Assembly: GCA_964489055.1 (NCBI GenBank)
Contig: CAZAXF010000001.1
Location: 62,001-126,000, forward strand
Direction: 5' to 3'
Length of the DNA stretch: 64,000 nt
DNA from: 66-474 sp964489055
Lineage (GTDB): Bacteria > Pseudomonadota > Gammaproteobacteria > Xanthomonadales > Rhodanobacteraceae
The notes below the pieces were generated by a model, which ran no database searches, had not been told where the DNA came from, and saw nothing but the letters and a program-made list of their open reading frames with translations. Made by a program: the position numbers and the translations under genes. This document shows positions 33,813-41,365 of the stretch, one piece after another. Numbering within the stretch: position 1 is the stretch's first letter; each line of letters starts with the position of its first letter.

Positions 33813-34244
33813 GGCGGAGTTCGCGGTGTCCGGGAGCCTGGGCAGTAGAAACTTTCGAGGCGAAAAAGTGACGGCGCGAGGACAGGGTTTCGACGATTCG
33901 CAGGCCCATGGTGGTTCCATGGGGCAAGAGTCGGCGGAAACATGGACCGCGCAGGCGCTTTTGCAGCCCGGAAGATTTCTGCTGCCCAGGCTCCTGGGCA
34001 AGCCTATTGCGGACACGCGGGGGCGACAAGCTTGACAGCCCGGAGAGATCCGGGCTGCATGTATCTTGATACGGAGCCCGAACCCTCATCCGGCGCTGCG
34101 CGCCACCTTCTCCCGGAGGGAGAAGGGAAAGCGCGGCTCCCCTCGCCCCTCGGGAGAGGGGTTGAGGCTGAGGGTCCGGGTCTTGCGTGGCGTGCGCACG
34201 GATGCGCGGCGGCCCGGGTAGGGAAGGCCAGGCCTGCCTGACGG
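33813..34244. other. 432-base gap between rnhB and dnaE with inverted repeats
   Basis: No gene is supported. Near dnaE, GGAGCCTGGGCAGTAGAAA (about 33832) and its inverse TTTCTGCTGCCCAGGCTCC (about 33974) form a pair roughly 140 bases apart. A family E element is at 34083-34185. The gap should contain the dnaE promoter, but I see no defensible -35/-10 pair. Confidence 0.55.
34083..34185. repeat. Interspersed repeat, family E (copy 1)
   Basis: The element starts CCCTCATCCGGCGCTGCGCG, contains TTCTCCCGGAGGGAGAAGGG and CCCCTCGGGAGAGGGGTTGA, and ends CTGAGGGTCCGGGTC. A related element at 59754-59905 is inside the penicillin-acylase homologue. The paired CTCCC/GGGAG arms would give hairpins in RNA. 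Confidence 0.7.
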
Positions 34245-34817
34245 TCATGGACGATCGGTGATTCTCACCGGCGCAAAGCTGCGCCGGTGTTCGGGGCAGG
34301 GGCCGAGGCGGGCCAGTGCAGCGAGGTGTTCGCGGGTCGGGTAGCCCTTGTGTTGCGCGAAGCCATAGCCGGGCCAGCGCGTCTCGTACTCGGCGAGGAT
34401 GCCATCGCGGGTGACCTTGGCCAGGATCGATGCCGCGCTGATTGCCGGTTCCGTGGCGTCGCCGCGCACGATGGCGCGCGCCGGGCAGGGCAGGTGTTCC
34501 GGCAGGCGGTTGCCGTCGATCAATGCCAGCGCCGGTGCGAGCGGAAGCGACACCAGGGCGCGCGCCATGCCGAGCAGCGTGGCCTGGAGGATGTTAACGC
34601 GGTCGATCTCGGCCGCTTCCACGCACACGACGGCGTGCGCAAGTGCGCGCTCGACGATCATTGCGTGCAGTGAGTCACGTCGTTTGGCCGACAGCCGTTT
34701 GGAATCGGCAAGGCCGGTGATCGGTCGTGCCGGGTCAAGGATCACCGCGGCGACCACCACCGGACCGGCCAGCGGGCCACGTCCGGCTTCGTCGACGCCG
34801 GCGACGACGCCTGCCAT
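34245..34817 (-). CDS. rnhB: Ribonuclease HII (190 aa)
   Basis: The enzyme removes RNA primers and single ribonucleotides from DNA:RNA hybrids. The N-terminus MAGVVAGVDEAGRGPLAGPV contains the acidic catalytic pair, followed by the diagnostic LADSKRLSAKRRDSL and, further on, ISAASILAKVTRDGILAEYE and QHKGYPTREHLAALARLGPC. The length is typical. The ATG at 34817 is only one base from the lpxB stop, so it is probably translated by coupling within the lipid A operon. The longer open frame upstream is the antisense or shifted frame of lpxB. Confidence 0.95.
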   Translation of the reverse strand: MAGVVAGVDEAGRGPLAGPVVVAAVILDPARPITGLADSKRLSAKRRDSLHAMIVERALAHAVVCVEAAEIDRVNILQATLLGMARALVSLPLAPALALIDGNRLPEHLPCPARAIVRGDATEPAISAASILAKVTRDGILAEYETRWPGYGFAQHKGYPTREHLAALARLGPCPEHRRSFAPVRITDRP

Positions 34818-34818
34818 G

Positions 34819-36138
34819 TCAGGCGGGTTCGAGCAGTTGGCCGATGGCGCGCGCCGCGGAGGTTGCGGCACCGCCGCCGGCATGCAGTGACAGGTGCATG
34901 CGCTCGAACTCCTGCGCCAGTTCATCGCGGCCAGCCGGATCGCGAAACCACGCCAGCACCGCGTCGGCAAGTTTTCCCGGCGTGCAATCGTGTTGCATCA
35001 ATTCCGGGACGAGCCTGCGCCCGGCGAGCACGTTGGGCAGCGAATAGGTGTCGGTCTTGAGCATGCCCAATCCCTTGACCAGCGCGTGCGTGAGACGCGC
35101 AATGCGGTAGCCGACCACCATCGGCCGCTTGGCCAGCATCGCCTCGAGCGCGGCGGTGCCCGAGGCCAGCAGCACCACGTCCGCGGCGATCATGGCGCGG
35201 TGGGCGTGGCCGTCGAGGAGCTCGGAACCGGGGACCGGGGACCGGGGACCGGATGTGGTTGGCCCTTCGTGATGATCCGATGTTTCGTTTGCATGCGGCA
35301 GCGCCATTCCATTTGGCGATCGCGAGGCGTCCACCGGTCCCCGGTCCCCGGTCCCCGGTCCCTGCGCCCGCAGCAACCGCTCGATCGCCTCGCGACACCC
35401 CGCATTCGCGGCGGGAATCACGATCCGCAGCCCGGGCAGCTCCCGGGCGACGCGCCGTGCCGCTGCCAGGAAAGTCGACCCCAGGCGGTGGATTTCGGAC
35501 AGCCGGCTGCCGGGCAGGACGGCCAGCACGGGCGCGTCCGGCGGCAGGCCGAGTTCGCGGCGCGCGGCGTCGCGGTCCGGGTTCAGTGGAAACCGGTCGG
35601 CCAGCGGATGGCCGACGAATTGCGCGTTGACGCCATGGCGCTGGTAGATCGCCGGCTCCATCGGGAACAGGCACAGCACCAGGTCCGCGGCTTCGCCGAT
35701 CTTCGCCGCGCGCTTTTCGCGCCAGGCCCAGATCGAGGGGCTGACGTAGTGCACGGTGCGGATGCCGGCGCGCTTGAGCTTCTTTTCCAGGCCAAGATTG
35801 AAATCGGGCGCGTCGATGCCGATGAAGACGTCGGGTTTCAGCGTGATCAGTCGGCGCGCCAACGAGGCGCGCAGCCTCAGCAATCGCGGCAGATGACGCA
35901 GTACCTCGGCCAACCCCATCACCGACAGTTCGGAAATGTCGTGCCAGGCATCGAAACCGGCCGCGCGCATGCGCGGACCACCGACACCGACGAAGCGCGC
36001 ATCGGGAAAGCGTTCGCGCAGCGCTTCGATCAGGTCCGCGCCGAGCTGGTCGCCGGAGTCTTCGCCGGCGACCAGGGCGAACACGGGGGGCGACGATCGG
36101 GACTCGGGACTCGGGACTCGGGACTCGGCAGGCGGCAT
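34819..36138 (-). CDS. lpxB: Lipid-A-disaccharide synthase with in-frame repeat insertion (439 aa)
   Basis: LpxB joins UDP-diacylglucosamine to lipid X, making the lipid A disaccharide. Family motifs are complete: FALVAGEDSGDQLGADLIEA, FVGIDAPDFNLGLEKKLKRA, HYVSPSIWAWREKRAAKIGE, VLPGSRLSEIHRLGSTF, DVVLLASGTAALEAMLAKRP and SLPNVLAG. Compared with the E. coli protein there are about 48 extra residues (about 258-305, beginning GPGTGDRGPVDASRSP), encoded by a GC-rich repeat with inverted ends. The N-terminal MPPAESRVPSPESRSSP is also encoded by heptamer repeats; GTG at 36084 (start of the conserved FALVAGED part) is a good alternative start that would leave that tract untranslated. The catalytic residues are unaffected. 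Confidence 0.92.
   Translation of the reverse strand: MPPAESRVPSPESRSSPPVFALVAGEDSGDQLGADLIEALRERFPDARFVGVGGPRMRAAGFDAWHDISELSVMGLAEVLRHLPRLLRLRASLARRLITLKPDVFIGIDAPDFNLGLEKKLKRAGIRTVHYVSPSIWAWREKRAAKIGEAADLVLCLFPMEPAIYQRHGVNAQFVGHPLADRFPLNPDRDAARRELGLPPDAPVLAVLPGSRLSEIHRLGSTFLAAARRVARELPGLRIVIPAANAGCREAIERLLRAQGPGTGDRGPVDASRSPNGMALPHANETSDHHEGPTTSGPRSPVPGSELLDGHAHRAMIAADVVLLASGTAALEAMLAKRPMVVGYRIARLTHALVKGLGMLKTDTYSLPNVLAGRRLVPELMQHDCTPGKLADAVLAWFRDPAGRDELAQEFERMHLSLHAGGGAATSAARAIGQLLEPA
35227..35362. repeat. Inverted simple-repeat element inside lpxB
   Basis: Left arm: four tandem GGGGACC-type units (CGGGGACCGGGGACCGG). Right arm: the complement, CCGGTCCCCGGTCCCCGGTC. Between them are about 85 bases with no recognisable content. 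The element is in frame within lpxB and gives the extra residues GPGTGDRGP and SGPRSPVPGS at the two ends. Confidence 0.8.
36098..36128. repeat. Heptamer tandem repeat at the 5' end of lpxB
   Basis: Complement of the unit found after accA: CGGGACT repeated about four times on the plus strand. It overlaps the first codons of lpxB if the ATG at 36138 is used, but would be leader sequence if GTG at 36084 is the start. Change in unit number (7 is not a multiple of 3) would shift the frame and could switch lpxB expression in the first case. Confidence 0.75.
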
Positions 36139-36210
36139 GGACGTTGGCGGGTAGGCTGTGATGGTAGTGCCATTGACAGGTTGCGCAAAAGGATACCGAC
36201 GCTTGATTCC

Positions 36211-36275
36211 GGTAGCGTACGCTTCGCGCACGAACCGTCCCGGGCAAGACGCTCGTGCGCGAAGCGCACGCCACG
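36211..36275. repeat. Interspersed palindromic repeat, family C (copy 2)
   Basis: The arms are GGTAGCGTACGCTTCGCGCA and CTCGTGCGCGAAGCGCACGC, inverted with respect to each other and separated by about 20 bases. It lies in the 203-base gap between lpxA and lpxB with a heptamer tract on either side (36098-36128 and 36306-36338). Confidence 0.75.
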
Positions 36276-36305
36276 ATGCATGCAGGCCGCGCATGTGATG
36301 CTGTT

Positions 36306-36338
36306 CCCGAGTCCCGAGTCCCGAGTCCCGAGTCCCGC
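36306..36338. repeat. Heptamer tandem repeat after lpxA
   Basis: CCCGAGT is repeated about four times just after the lpxA stop at 36342. It has the same unit as the tract after accA and the complement of that at the 5' end of lpxB, so lpxB is flanked by inverted heptamer tracts. Confidence 0.8.
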
Positions 36339-36341
36339 CAT

Positions 36342-37118
36342 TCACCGCACCAACGCCCGCTCACTGCGGTCGATGAATTCGCACAGTGCGCGCACGTCCT
36401 CGCTGGCGTCGGCCTGTTCGGCCAGTGCGGCGCGCGCTTCCTCCAGGGTCTTGTGGGACATGTACAGCGTGCGGTAGGCACGCTTGATGGCGTTGACGCG
36501 CGCGGTGCTGAAGCCGCGGCGTTTCAGGCCCTCGGCGTTCACCCCGCGTGGTATCGCGAACTGCCCTGCCACGTAGATGAAGGGCGGCACGTCGCGGTTG
36601 ATGGCCGCGTACATCGCGGCGAACGCGTGCGCGCCGATCTTGCAGAACTGGTGCACGCCGGCGAAGCCGCCCAGCACCACGTGGTCGCCGACTTCGACGT
36701 GGCCGGCCAGGGTCGCGTTGTTGGCGAGGATGGTGTGGCTGCCCACGTGGCAGTCATGCGCGACGTGCACGTAGGCCATCACCCAGTTGTCGTCGCCGAT
36801 GCGGGTAACCCCGCCGCCCTCGCGCGTGCCGCGGCTGACGGTGACGAACTCGTGGAAGGTGTTGCCGTCGCCGATCACCAGCTCGCTGCGCTCGCCCGCG
36901 TACTTCTTGTCCTGCGGATCGCCGCCGAGCGACGTGAACGCGCCGATGCGGTTGTTGCGGCCGATGCGCGTCGGACCCTTGATGAGCGCGTGCGCGCCGA
37001 CCGTGCTGCCCGCGGCGATTTCGACTTCGGGTCCGATGACGGTGTAGGGGTCGACGCTGACGTCGTCGGCAAGCCGGGCGGTCGCGTCGACGATGGCGGT
37101 CGGGTGGACGCGGCTCAC
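36342..37118 (-). CDS. lpxA: UDP-N-acetylglucosamine acyltransferase (258 aa)
   Basis: LpxA catalyses the first step of lipid A synthesis, O-acylation of UDP-GlcNAc. The left-handed beta-helix hexapeptide pattern is clear: VHPTAIVDATARLADDVSVD, then VIGPEVEIAAGSTVGAHALI, and the catalytic His lies in MAYVHVAHDCHVGSHTILAN. The C-terminal helical part contains GVNAEGLKRRGFSTARVNAI. The GTG at 37118 overlaps the fabZ stop (GTGA) and has GGAAAG about 8 bases upstream, and gives a family-like start (SRVHPTAIVD). An ATG at 37136 would add 6 residues. The order lpxD-fabZ-lpxA-lpxB is the conserved lipid A operon. Confidence 0.95.
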   Translation of the reverse strand: MSRVHPTAIVDATARLADDVSVDPYTVIGPEVEIAAGSTVGAHALIKGPTRIGRNNRIGAFTSLGGDPQDKKYAGERSELVIGDGNTFHEFVTVSRGTREGGGVTRIGDDNWVMAYVHVAHDCHVGSHTILANNATLAGHVEVGDHVVLGGFAGVHQFCKIGAHAFAAMYAAINRDVPPFIYVAGQFAIPRGVNAEGLKRRGFSTARVNAIKRAYRTLYMSHKTLEEARAALAEQADASEDVRALCEFIDRSERALVR

Positions 37119-37582
37119 CGGGTGCTTTCCGCGCACATCAGCTCGCAGGTGGCGACATCCTTTCCATCGACCACCGCGCGCGCCGTGAAAATGCCCATCT
37201 GGCGGATCAGCCGCTTCAACTGCACTTCCAGGCGCAACTGGTCGCCGGGAACCACGGGCCGCAGGAAGCGGGCGTTGTCAACCTTGGCGAGGTAGAAGAT
37301 CGAGCTTTCGCCGTTGGTGTTGGTGCCCGACAGCCCGATCAGCAGGCCCGACGCCTGCGCCAGCGCCTCGACGATCAGCACACCTGGCATCACCGGGTGG
37401 CCCGGGAAGTGGCCCTGGAAGCACGGTTCGTTCAGGGTGACGTTCTTGATCGCCAGGATGCGCTTGCCCGGATCGAGCTCGACCACGCGATCGACCAGCA
37501 GGAAGGGGTAGCGATGCGGCAGGATGGCCGCGATCCCTTCCGCGTCGAGGGGCAGGGTGACCGGACTGGAGGAGTCATTCAT
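37115..37582 (-). CDS. fabZ: 3-hydroxyacyl-ACP dehydratase FabZ (155 aa)
   Basis: The enzyme dehydrates beta-hydroxyacyl-ACP in fatty-acid elongation, and by using the same beta-hydroxymyristoyl-ACP pool it balances phospholipid against lipid A synthesis. The hot-dog fold active site shows HFPGHPVMPGVLIVEALAQA, with the catalytic His and Glu, after AILPHRYPFLLVDRVVEL. Length is normal. The ATG at 37582 overlaps the lpxD stop (TGATG) and has AAGGAA upstream. The 3' end overlaps lpxA by four bases, so the three genes are translationally coupled. Confidence 0.96.
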   Translation of the reverse strand: MNDSSSPVTLPLDAEGIAAILPHRYPFLLVDRVVELDPGKRILAIKNVTLNEPCFQGHFPGHPVMPGVLIVEALAQASGLLIGLSGTNTNGESSIFYLAKVDNARFLRPVVPGDQLRLEVQLKRLIRQMGIFTARAVVDGKDVATCELMCAESTR

Positions 37583-38628
37583 CAGTGGCGTTCCTTGTTG
37601 GATGCTTGCAGTTGCCGTTCCAGCGCGGCGATCCTTCGAGCCATTCGATCGAGCTGGCGCATGCGCACGGCGTTGCGGCGCCAGGCGTGATTTTCCTCGA
37701 GCGGAGCCCCGGAAGAATACGTGCCCGGTTCGTGGATCGAGTGCGTCACCAGCGTCATTGCCGTGATGGTAACGCCGTCGGCCACCTCGAGGTGGCCGAG
37801 GATGCCCGCACTGCCGCCGACGAGGCAGTCGCGGCCGATCCGCGCACTGCCGGCAACCGCCGCGCAGCCTGCCATGGCCGTGTGTGCGCCGATGTGCACG
37901 TTGTGGGCGATCTGGATCTGGTTGTCCAGGCGCACGTCCTCTTCCAGCACCGTGTCATCGAGCGCACCGCGATCGATGGTGGTGTTGGCGCCGATCTCGC
38001 AGTCGTCGCCGATGCGCACGCCGCCGAGCTGCGGCACCTTGACCCAGCCTTCCTCGCCACGCGCGATGCCGAAGCCGTCCGCGCCGAGGACGGCGCCGGG
38101 GTGGATCAACACGCGCTTGCCGAGTGTCACCCGCGTCACCAGCGTGACGTGGGCACCCAGGCGCGACTGTGCGCCGACGCGGCAGCCGTGGCCGATCACG
38201 CAGTGCGCGCCCAGCGCGGCGCCGGCCTCGATGGTTGCACCGGATTCGACCACGCAACCCGGCCCCACGCTGGCCGAAGCATCGATCCTGGCATCGCCGG
38301 CCACGCTGGCCGAGGCGTGGATGCCGGGCATCGGGGCGGGCGCGTGATCGAACAGCGCGGCGATTCGCGCGTAGGCAAGGTAGGGGTCGCGTGCAATGAG
38401 GACGGGAACGGGACTGGCCCGGGCATGCCCGGGACGCACGATCACCACGCCCGCGCCGGTGCGGGCCAGTTCATCCGCATGGCGGGGGCTGGCGAGGAAT
38501 GCGAGCTGGTCGTCCGTGGCGCGTGCCAGCGGCGCAACACCGCGGATCACGCGCGTTGCATCTCCGCGTGCCTCGAGCCCGAAGCGCCGCGCCAGTTCGT
38601 CGATGCGATAGCTGCTTGATGGTTCCAT
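37582..38628 (-). CDS. lpxD: UDP-3-O-acylglucosamine N-acyltransferase (348 aa)
   Basis: LpxD adds the N-linked hydroxyacyl chain in the third step of lipid A synthesis. An N-terminal uridine-binding domain (SSSYRIDELARRFGLEARGD) is followed by a long left-handed beta helix. The catalytic His is in LDNQIQIAHNVHIGAHTAMA, and TTIDRGALDDTVLEEDVRLD is diagnostic. The C-terminal helix (MRQLDRMARRIAALERQLQA) is usual. The ATG at 38628 matches the family start, while the frame remains open to 38700. Unlike in E. coli, no skp gene lies between bamA and lpxD; the 179-base gap carries only a weak inverted repeat. Confidence 0.95.
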   Translation of the reverse strand: MEPSSSYRIDELARRFGLEARGDATRVIRGVAPLARATDDQLAFLASPRHADELARTGAGVVIVRPGHARASPVPVLIARDPYLAYARIAALFDHAPAPMPGIHASASVAGDARIDASASVGPGCVVESGATIEAGAALGAHCVIGHGCRVGAQSRLGAHVTLVTRVTLGKRVLIHPGAVLGADGFGIARGEEGWVKVPQLGGVRIGDDCEIGANTTIDRGALDDTVLEEDVRLDNQIQIAHNVHIGAHTAMAGCAAVAGSARIGRDCLVGGSAGILGHLEVADGVTITAMTLVTHSIHEPGTYSSGAPLEENHAWRRNAVRMRQLDRMARRIAALERQLQASNKERH

Positions 38629-38807
38629 TCGCCCCGCCGGAGGTTGCGCAAAGCAGACAGCAGATTCGTCCGCGACTGAACGCAAATGAACGCCAATCAA
38701 GCGTGAACGTCAAGTACGCTGCCGGCGTACCTTGTACTCCATTTGCGTCGATTCGCGTTCAATTGCAGACGGCCCCGCTCTTCGTGTCGACTTGATCGCC
38801 CAACCGA

Positions 38808-41225
38808 TCAGAAAGTCCGCCCGAAGTAGAACTGCAGCGTTTCCTCGAAGGGCTTGTCGCCGGGCTTGTCGCGGATCGGGCGTGCCAGGTTGATCACGAT
38901 CGGGCCGACCGGCGCGATCCACTGCAACGAGATGCCGACCGAGGCACGCAGGTCCGAAGCGTTGAAGTCGTTGTAGCTGCCGAACACGTTGCCGACGTCG
39001 GTGAACAGCGAAATGCGCGCCTTGTCGTTGTCCTTGAAGAAGGGAAGTACCAGTTCGGCACTGCCCAGGACCTTGAAGGCGCCGCCGATGGGCCGCGGAT
39101 GGAACGAGGGGCTTCCGGCCGGGCATGTATTGTCGATCGCGATCGCGCTGGGGTCGGGCTGGCCGTTGCTGTCGATCAGGCCCGAACAGATGCGCGGGCC
39201 GAGCGTGTTGTCCTGGAATCCGCGCACGTCGCGCACGCCGCCGGAGTAGAAGTTTTCATAGAAGGGGAACGACAGCTCGCGGATCGTCCCGGTGGCGTCG
39301 GCGTAGGGCACCGAAATGTCGCCCGTGTGGTAGGCCTTGCCGTAGCCCAGCGTGCCTGAAAGGTGGCCGACCAGCCCAAGCGGCAACGGGAAGTAGTTGC
39401 TGCTGGAAACGGTGAGCTTGTAGTAGGGCACCGTGCTGCCCGGCAGGGCGATTTCGGCACTGATCTGCTGCAGTCCGCCGCGGGTCGGCTTGAAGAACCT
39501 GTTGAGCGTGTCGTGCGAATAGGAAATCGTCAGTGGCGCCGTGTGGATGGTGTAGTGGCCGATCTTGTGGATCTGGTCGAAGAAGACCTTGGGCGTGAAT
39601 CCGGGAATCAGCTGCAGCTTGGTCTGGTTGGCGCCGATGCCGACATGGATGCTGTCGGTTTCACTGATTGGAAACCGCAGGTACGTCGAGAAGGAGTTGG
39701 TGTCGGACAGGTACGAGGCGATGTTCTGTTCGCCCTGGTCCAGTTTCAGCACGCTGGCGTTGTAACCGATCCCGATACCGCTGTCGGTGAGGTAGGGGTT
39801 GAAGAACGAAACCTGGTACTGCTTCAGGAACACGCTCTTGGAGAACGTGGCCGAAACGCGGTTGCCGGTACCCAGGAAGTTGTTGTTGGCGATCGAGGTG
39901 CTGAGGATCAGGCCGGACACCTGCGAATAACCCACGCCGAACTGGAACTGGCCCGAGGACTGCTCGGTCACGTTGACGTTGAGGTCGACCTCGTCGGTGG
40001 TGCCCGGCACCTTCACCGTGTCGATGCTCACGTCCTTGAAATAGCCCAGCCGCTGCAGGCGGACCTTGGAGCGGTCGATCGCCGCCTGCGAGTACCAGGC
40101 GCCCTCGTACTGGCGCATCTCGCGGCGCAGCACCTGCGACTGGGTGTGCGTGTTGCCCTTGAAGTTGATGCGGCGCACGTACACCCGCGGTCCCGGCGTG
40201 ATGTAGAAGGTCAGGTCGACGGTCTGGTCCTTCTCGTCCACCTTCGGTACCGGGGACACCTTGGCGAACGCGTAGCCGATGTTGGAAAGCACGTTGGTGA
40301 TCGCGTCCGAGGACAGCTCGATGGCGTGCCGGTTGAAGACTTCCCCCGGCTTGATGCGCAACACCTTGCGCAGCGCGCTTTCGGGCAGGATCAGCGTTCC
40401 GAGCAGGTGGATGTCGGAAATCTTGTAGACCTCACCTTCGTGGATGGCCGCGGATATGTAGATGTTGCGCTTGTTGGGGCTGATGGTGACCTGGGCCGAG
40501 TTGATGTCGAAGTCGGCGTAGCCGCGATCGAGGTAGTAGGAGGCCAGCTTGGTCAGGTCGCCGGAGAGCTTTTCGCGCGAGTACTGGTCGTTGTTCGAAT
40601 ACCACGAGGTCCAGTTGGGCGTGCCCGATTCCCAGTTGTCGCGGATTTCGCGATCGGTGAAGGCGTGGTTGCCGACGATGTTGATTTCCTGGATCTTGGC
40701 GGCCTTGCCTTCCTTGATCTCGATGTCGATCGCCACGCGGTTGCGGTCCAGGCGGGTGACGTGCGGCTCGACCACCACGTTGTACTTGCCGCGGTCGTTG
40801 TATTGCGCAATCAGCTGTTGGCGCATCTGGTCCAGGGTGAGGCGGTTGAAGGTCTGGCCGGTGGCCAGGCCGGCCCCCTTCAGGCCCTTCATCAACTGGT
40901 CGGTCTTGATGTCCTTGTTGCCGCGCACCGTCAGGCTGGCGATCGAGGGACGTTCGGTCACCTTGACGATCAGGATGTTGCCCTGGCGCTCGAGCTCGAC
41001 ATCGCTGAAGAAGCCGGTGTTGAACAGCGACTTGATCGCCCTTGCCGCCAGGGCGTCGTTGATTGCCTGCCCCCGCTCGACGGGCAGGTAGCTCAGCACG
41101 GTGCCCGGCGCGATGCGCTGGAGGCCCTCGATGCGGATGTCACTGACGGTGAATGGCTGAAACGCGAACGCGGTCACCGGGGCGGCGAGGGCGGCGAACA
41201 GGATCAGTGCGGCGACTCTCTTCAT
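38808..41225 (-). CDS. bamA: Outer-membrane protein assembly factor BamA (805 aa)
   Basis: BamA is the central barrel of the BAM complex that inserts beta-barrel proteins, including the TonB receptors of this window. After a signal peptide (MKRVAALILFAALAAPVTAF) come five POTRA domains (first: FTVSDIRIEGLQRIAPGTVL; last about residue 345-420) and a 16-strand barrel. The conserved L6 motif is GVRDVRGFQDNTLGP, and the C-terminus ends in aromatic YFGRTF. Length is normal (E. coli 810). The ATG at 41225 starts the signal peptide, though the frame is open to 41282. Upstream lies rseP in the same direction (gap 140 bases). Confidence 0.96.
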   Translation of the reverse strand: MKRVAALILFAALAAPVTAFAFQPFTVSDIRIEGLQRIAPGTVLSYLPVERGQAINDALAARAIKSLFNTGFFSDVELERQGNILIVKVTERPSIASLTVRGNKDIKTDQLMKGLKGAGLATGQTFNRLTLDQMRQQLIAQYNDRGKYNVVVEPHVTRLDRNRVAIDIEIKEGKAAKIQEINIVGNHAFTDREIRDNWESGTPNWTSWYSNNDQYSREKLSGDLTKLASYYLDRGYADFDINSAQVTISPNKRNIYISAAIHEGEVYKISDIHLLGTLILPESALRKVLRIKPGEVFNRHAIELSSDAITNVLSNIGYAFAKVSPVPKVDEKDQTVDLTFYITPGPRVYVRRINFKGNTHTQSQVLRREMRQYEGAWYSQAAIDRSKVRLQRLGYFKDVSIDTVKVPGTTDEVDLNVNVTEQSSGQFQFGVGYSQVSGLILSTSIANNNFLGTGNRVSATFSKSVFLKQYQVSFFNPYLTDSGIGIGYNASVLKLDQGEQNIASYLSDTNSFSTYLRFPISETDSIHVGIGANQTKLQLIPGFTPKVFFDQIHKIGHYTIHTAPLTISYSHDTLNRFFKPTRGGLQQISAEIALPGSTVPYYKLTVSSSNYFPLPLGLVGHLSGTLGYGKAYHTGDISVPYADATGTIRELSFPFYENFYSGGVRDVRGFQDNTLGPRICSGLIDSNGQPDPSAIAIDNTCPAGSPSFHPRPIGGAFKVLGSAELVLPFFKDNDKARISLFTDVGNVFGSYNDFNASDLRASVGISLQWIAPVGPIVINLARPIRDKPGDKPFEETLQFYFGRTF

Positions 41226-41365
41226 CGTCGGGTCCGGAATATCCAGTGGTGCTGGCGCAAACCGTGCATCGTACAGGCGCACGCGGCAGCGCGAAAGCGG
41301 CGCCTGTCAGGCCACATGGTGGTCGGGGTCGATGCGGTTGCGGATGGAAGTGCCCGGGCCGGCGG

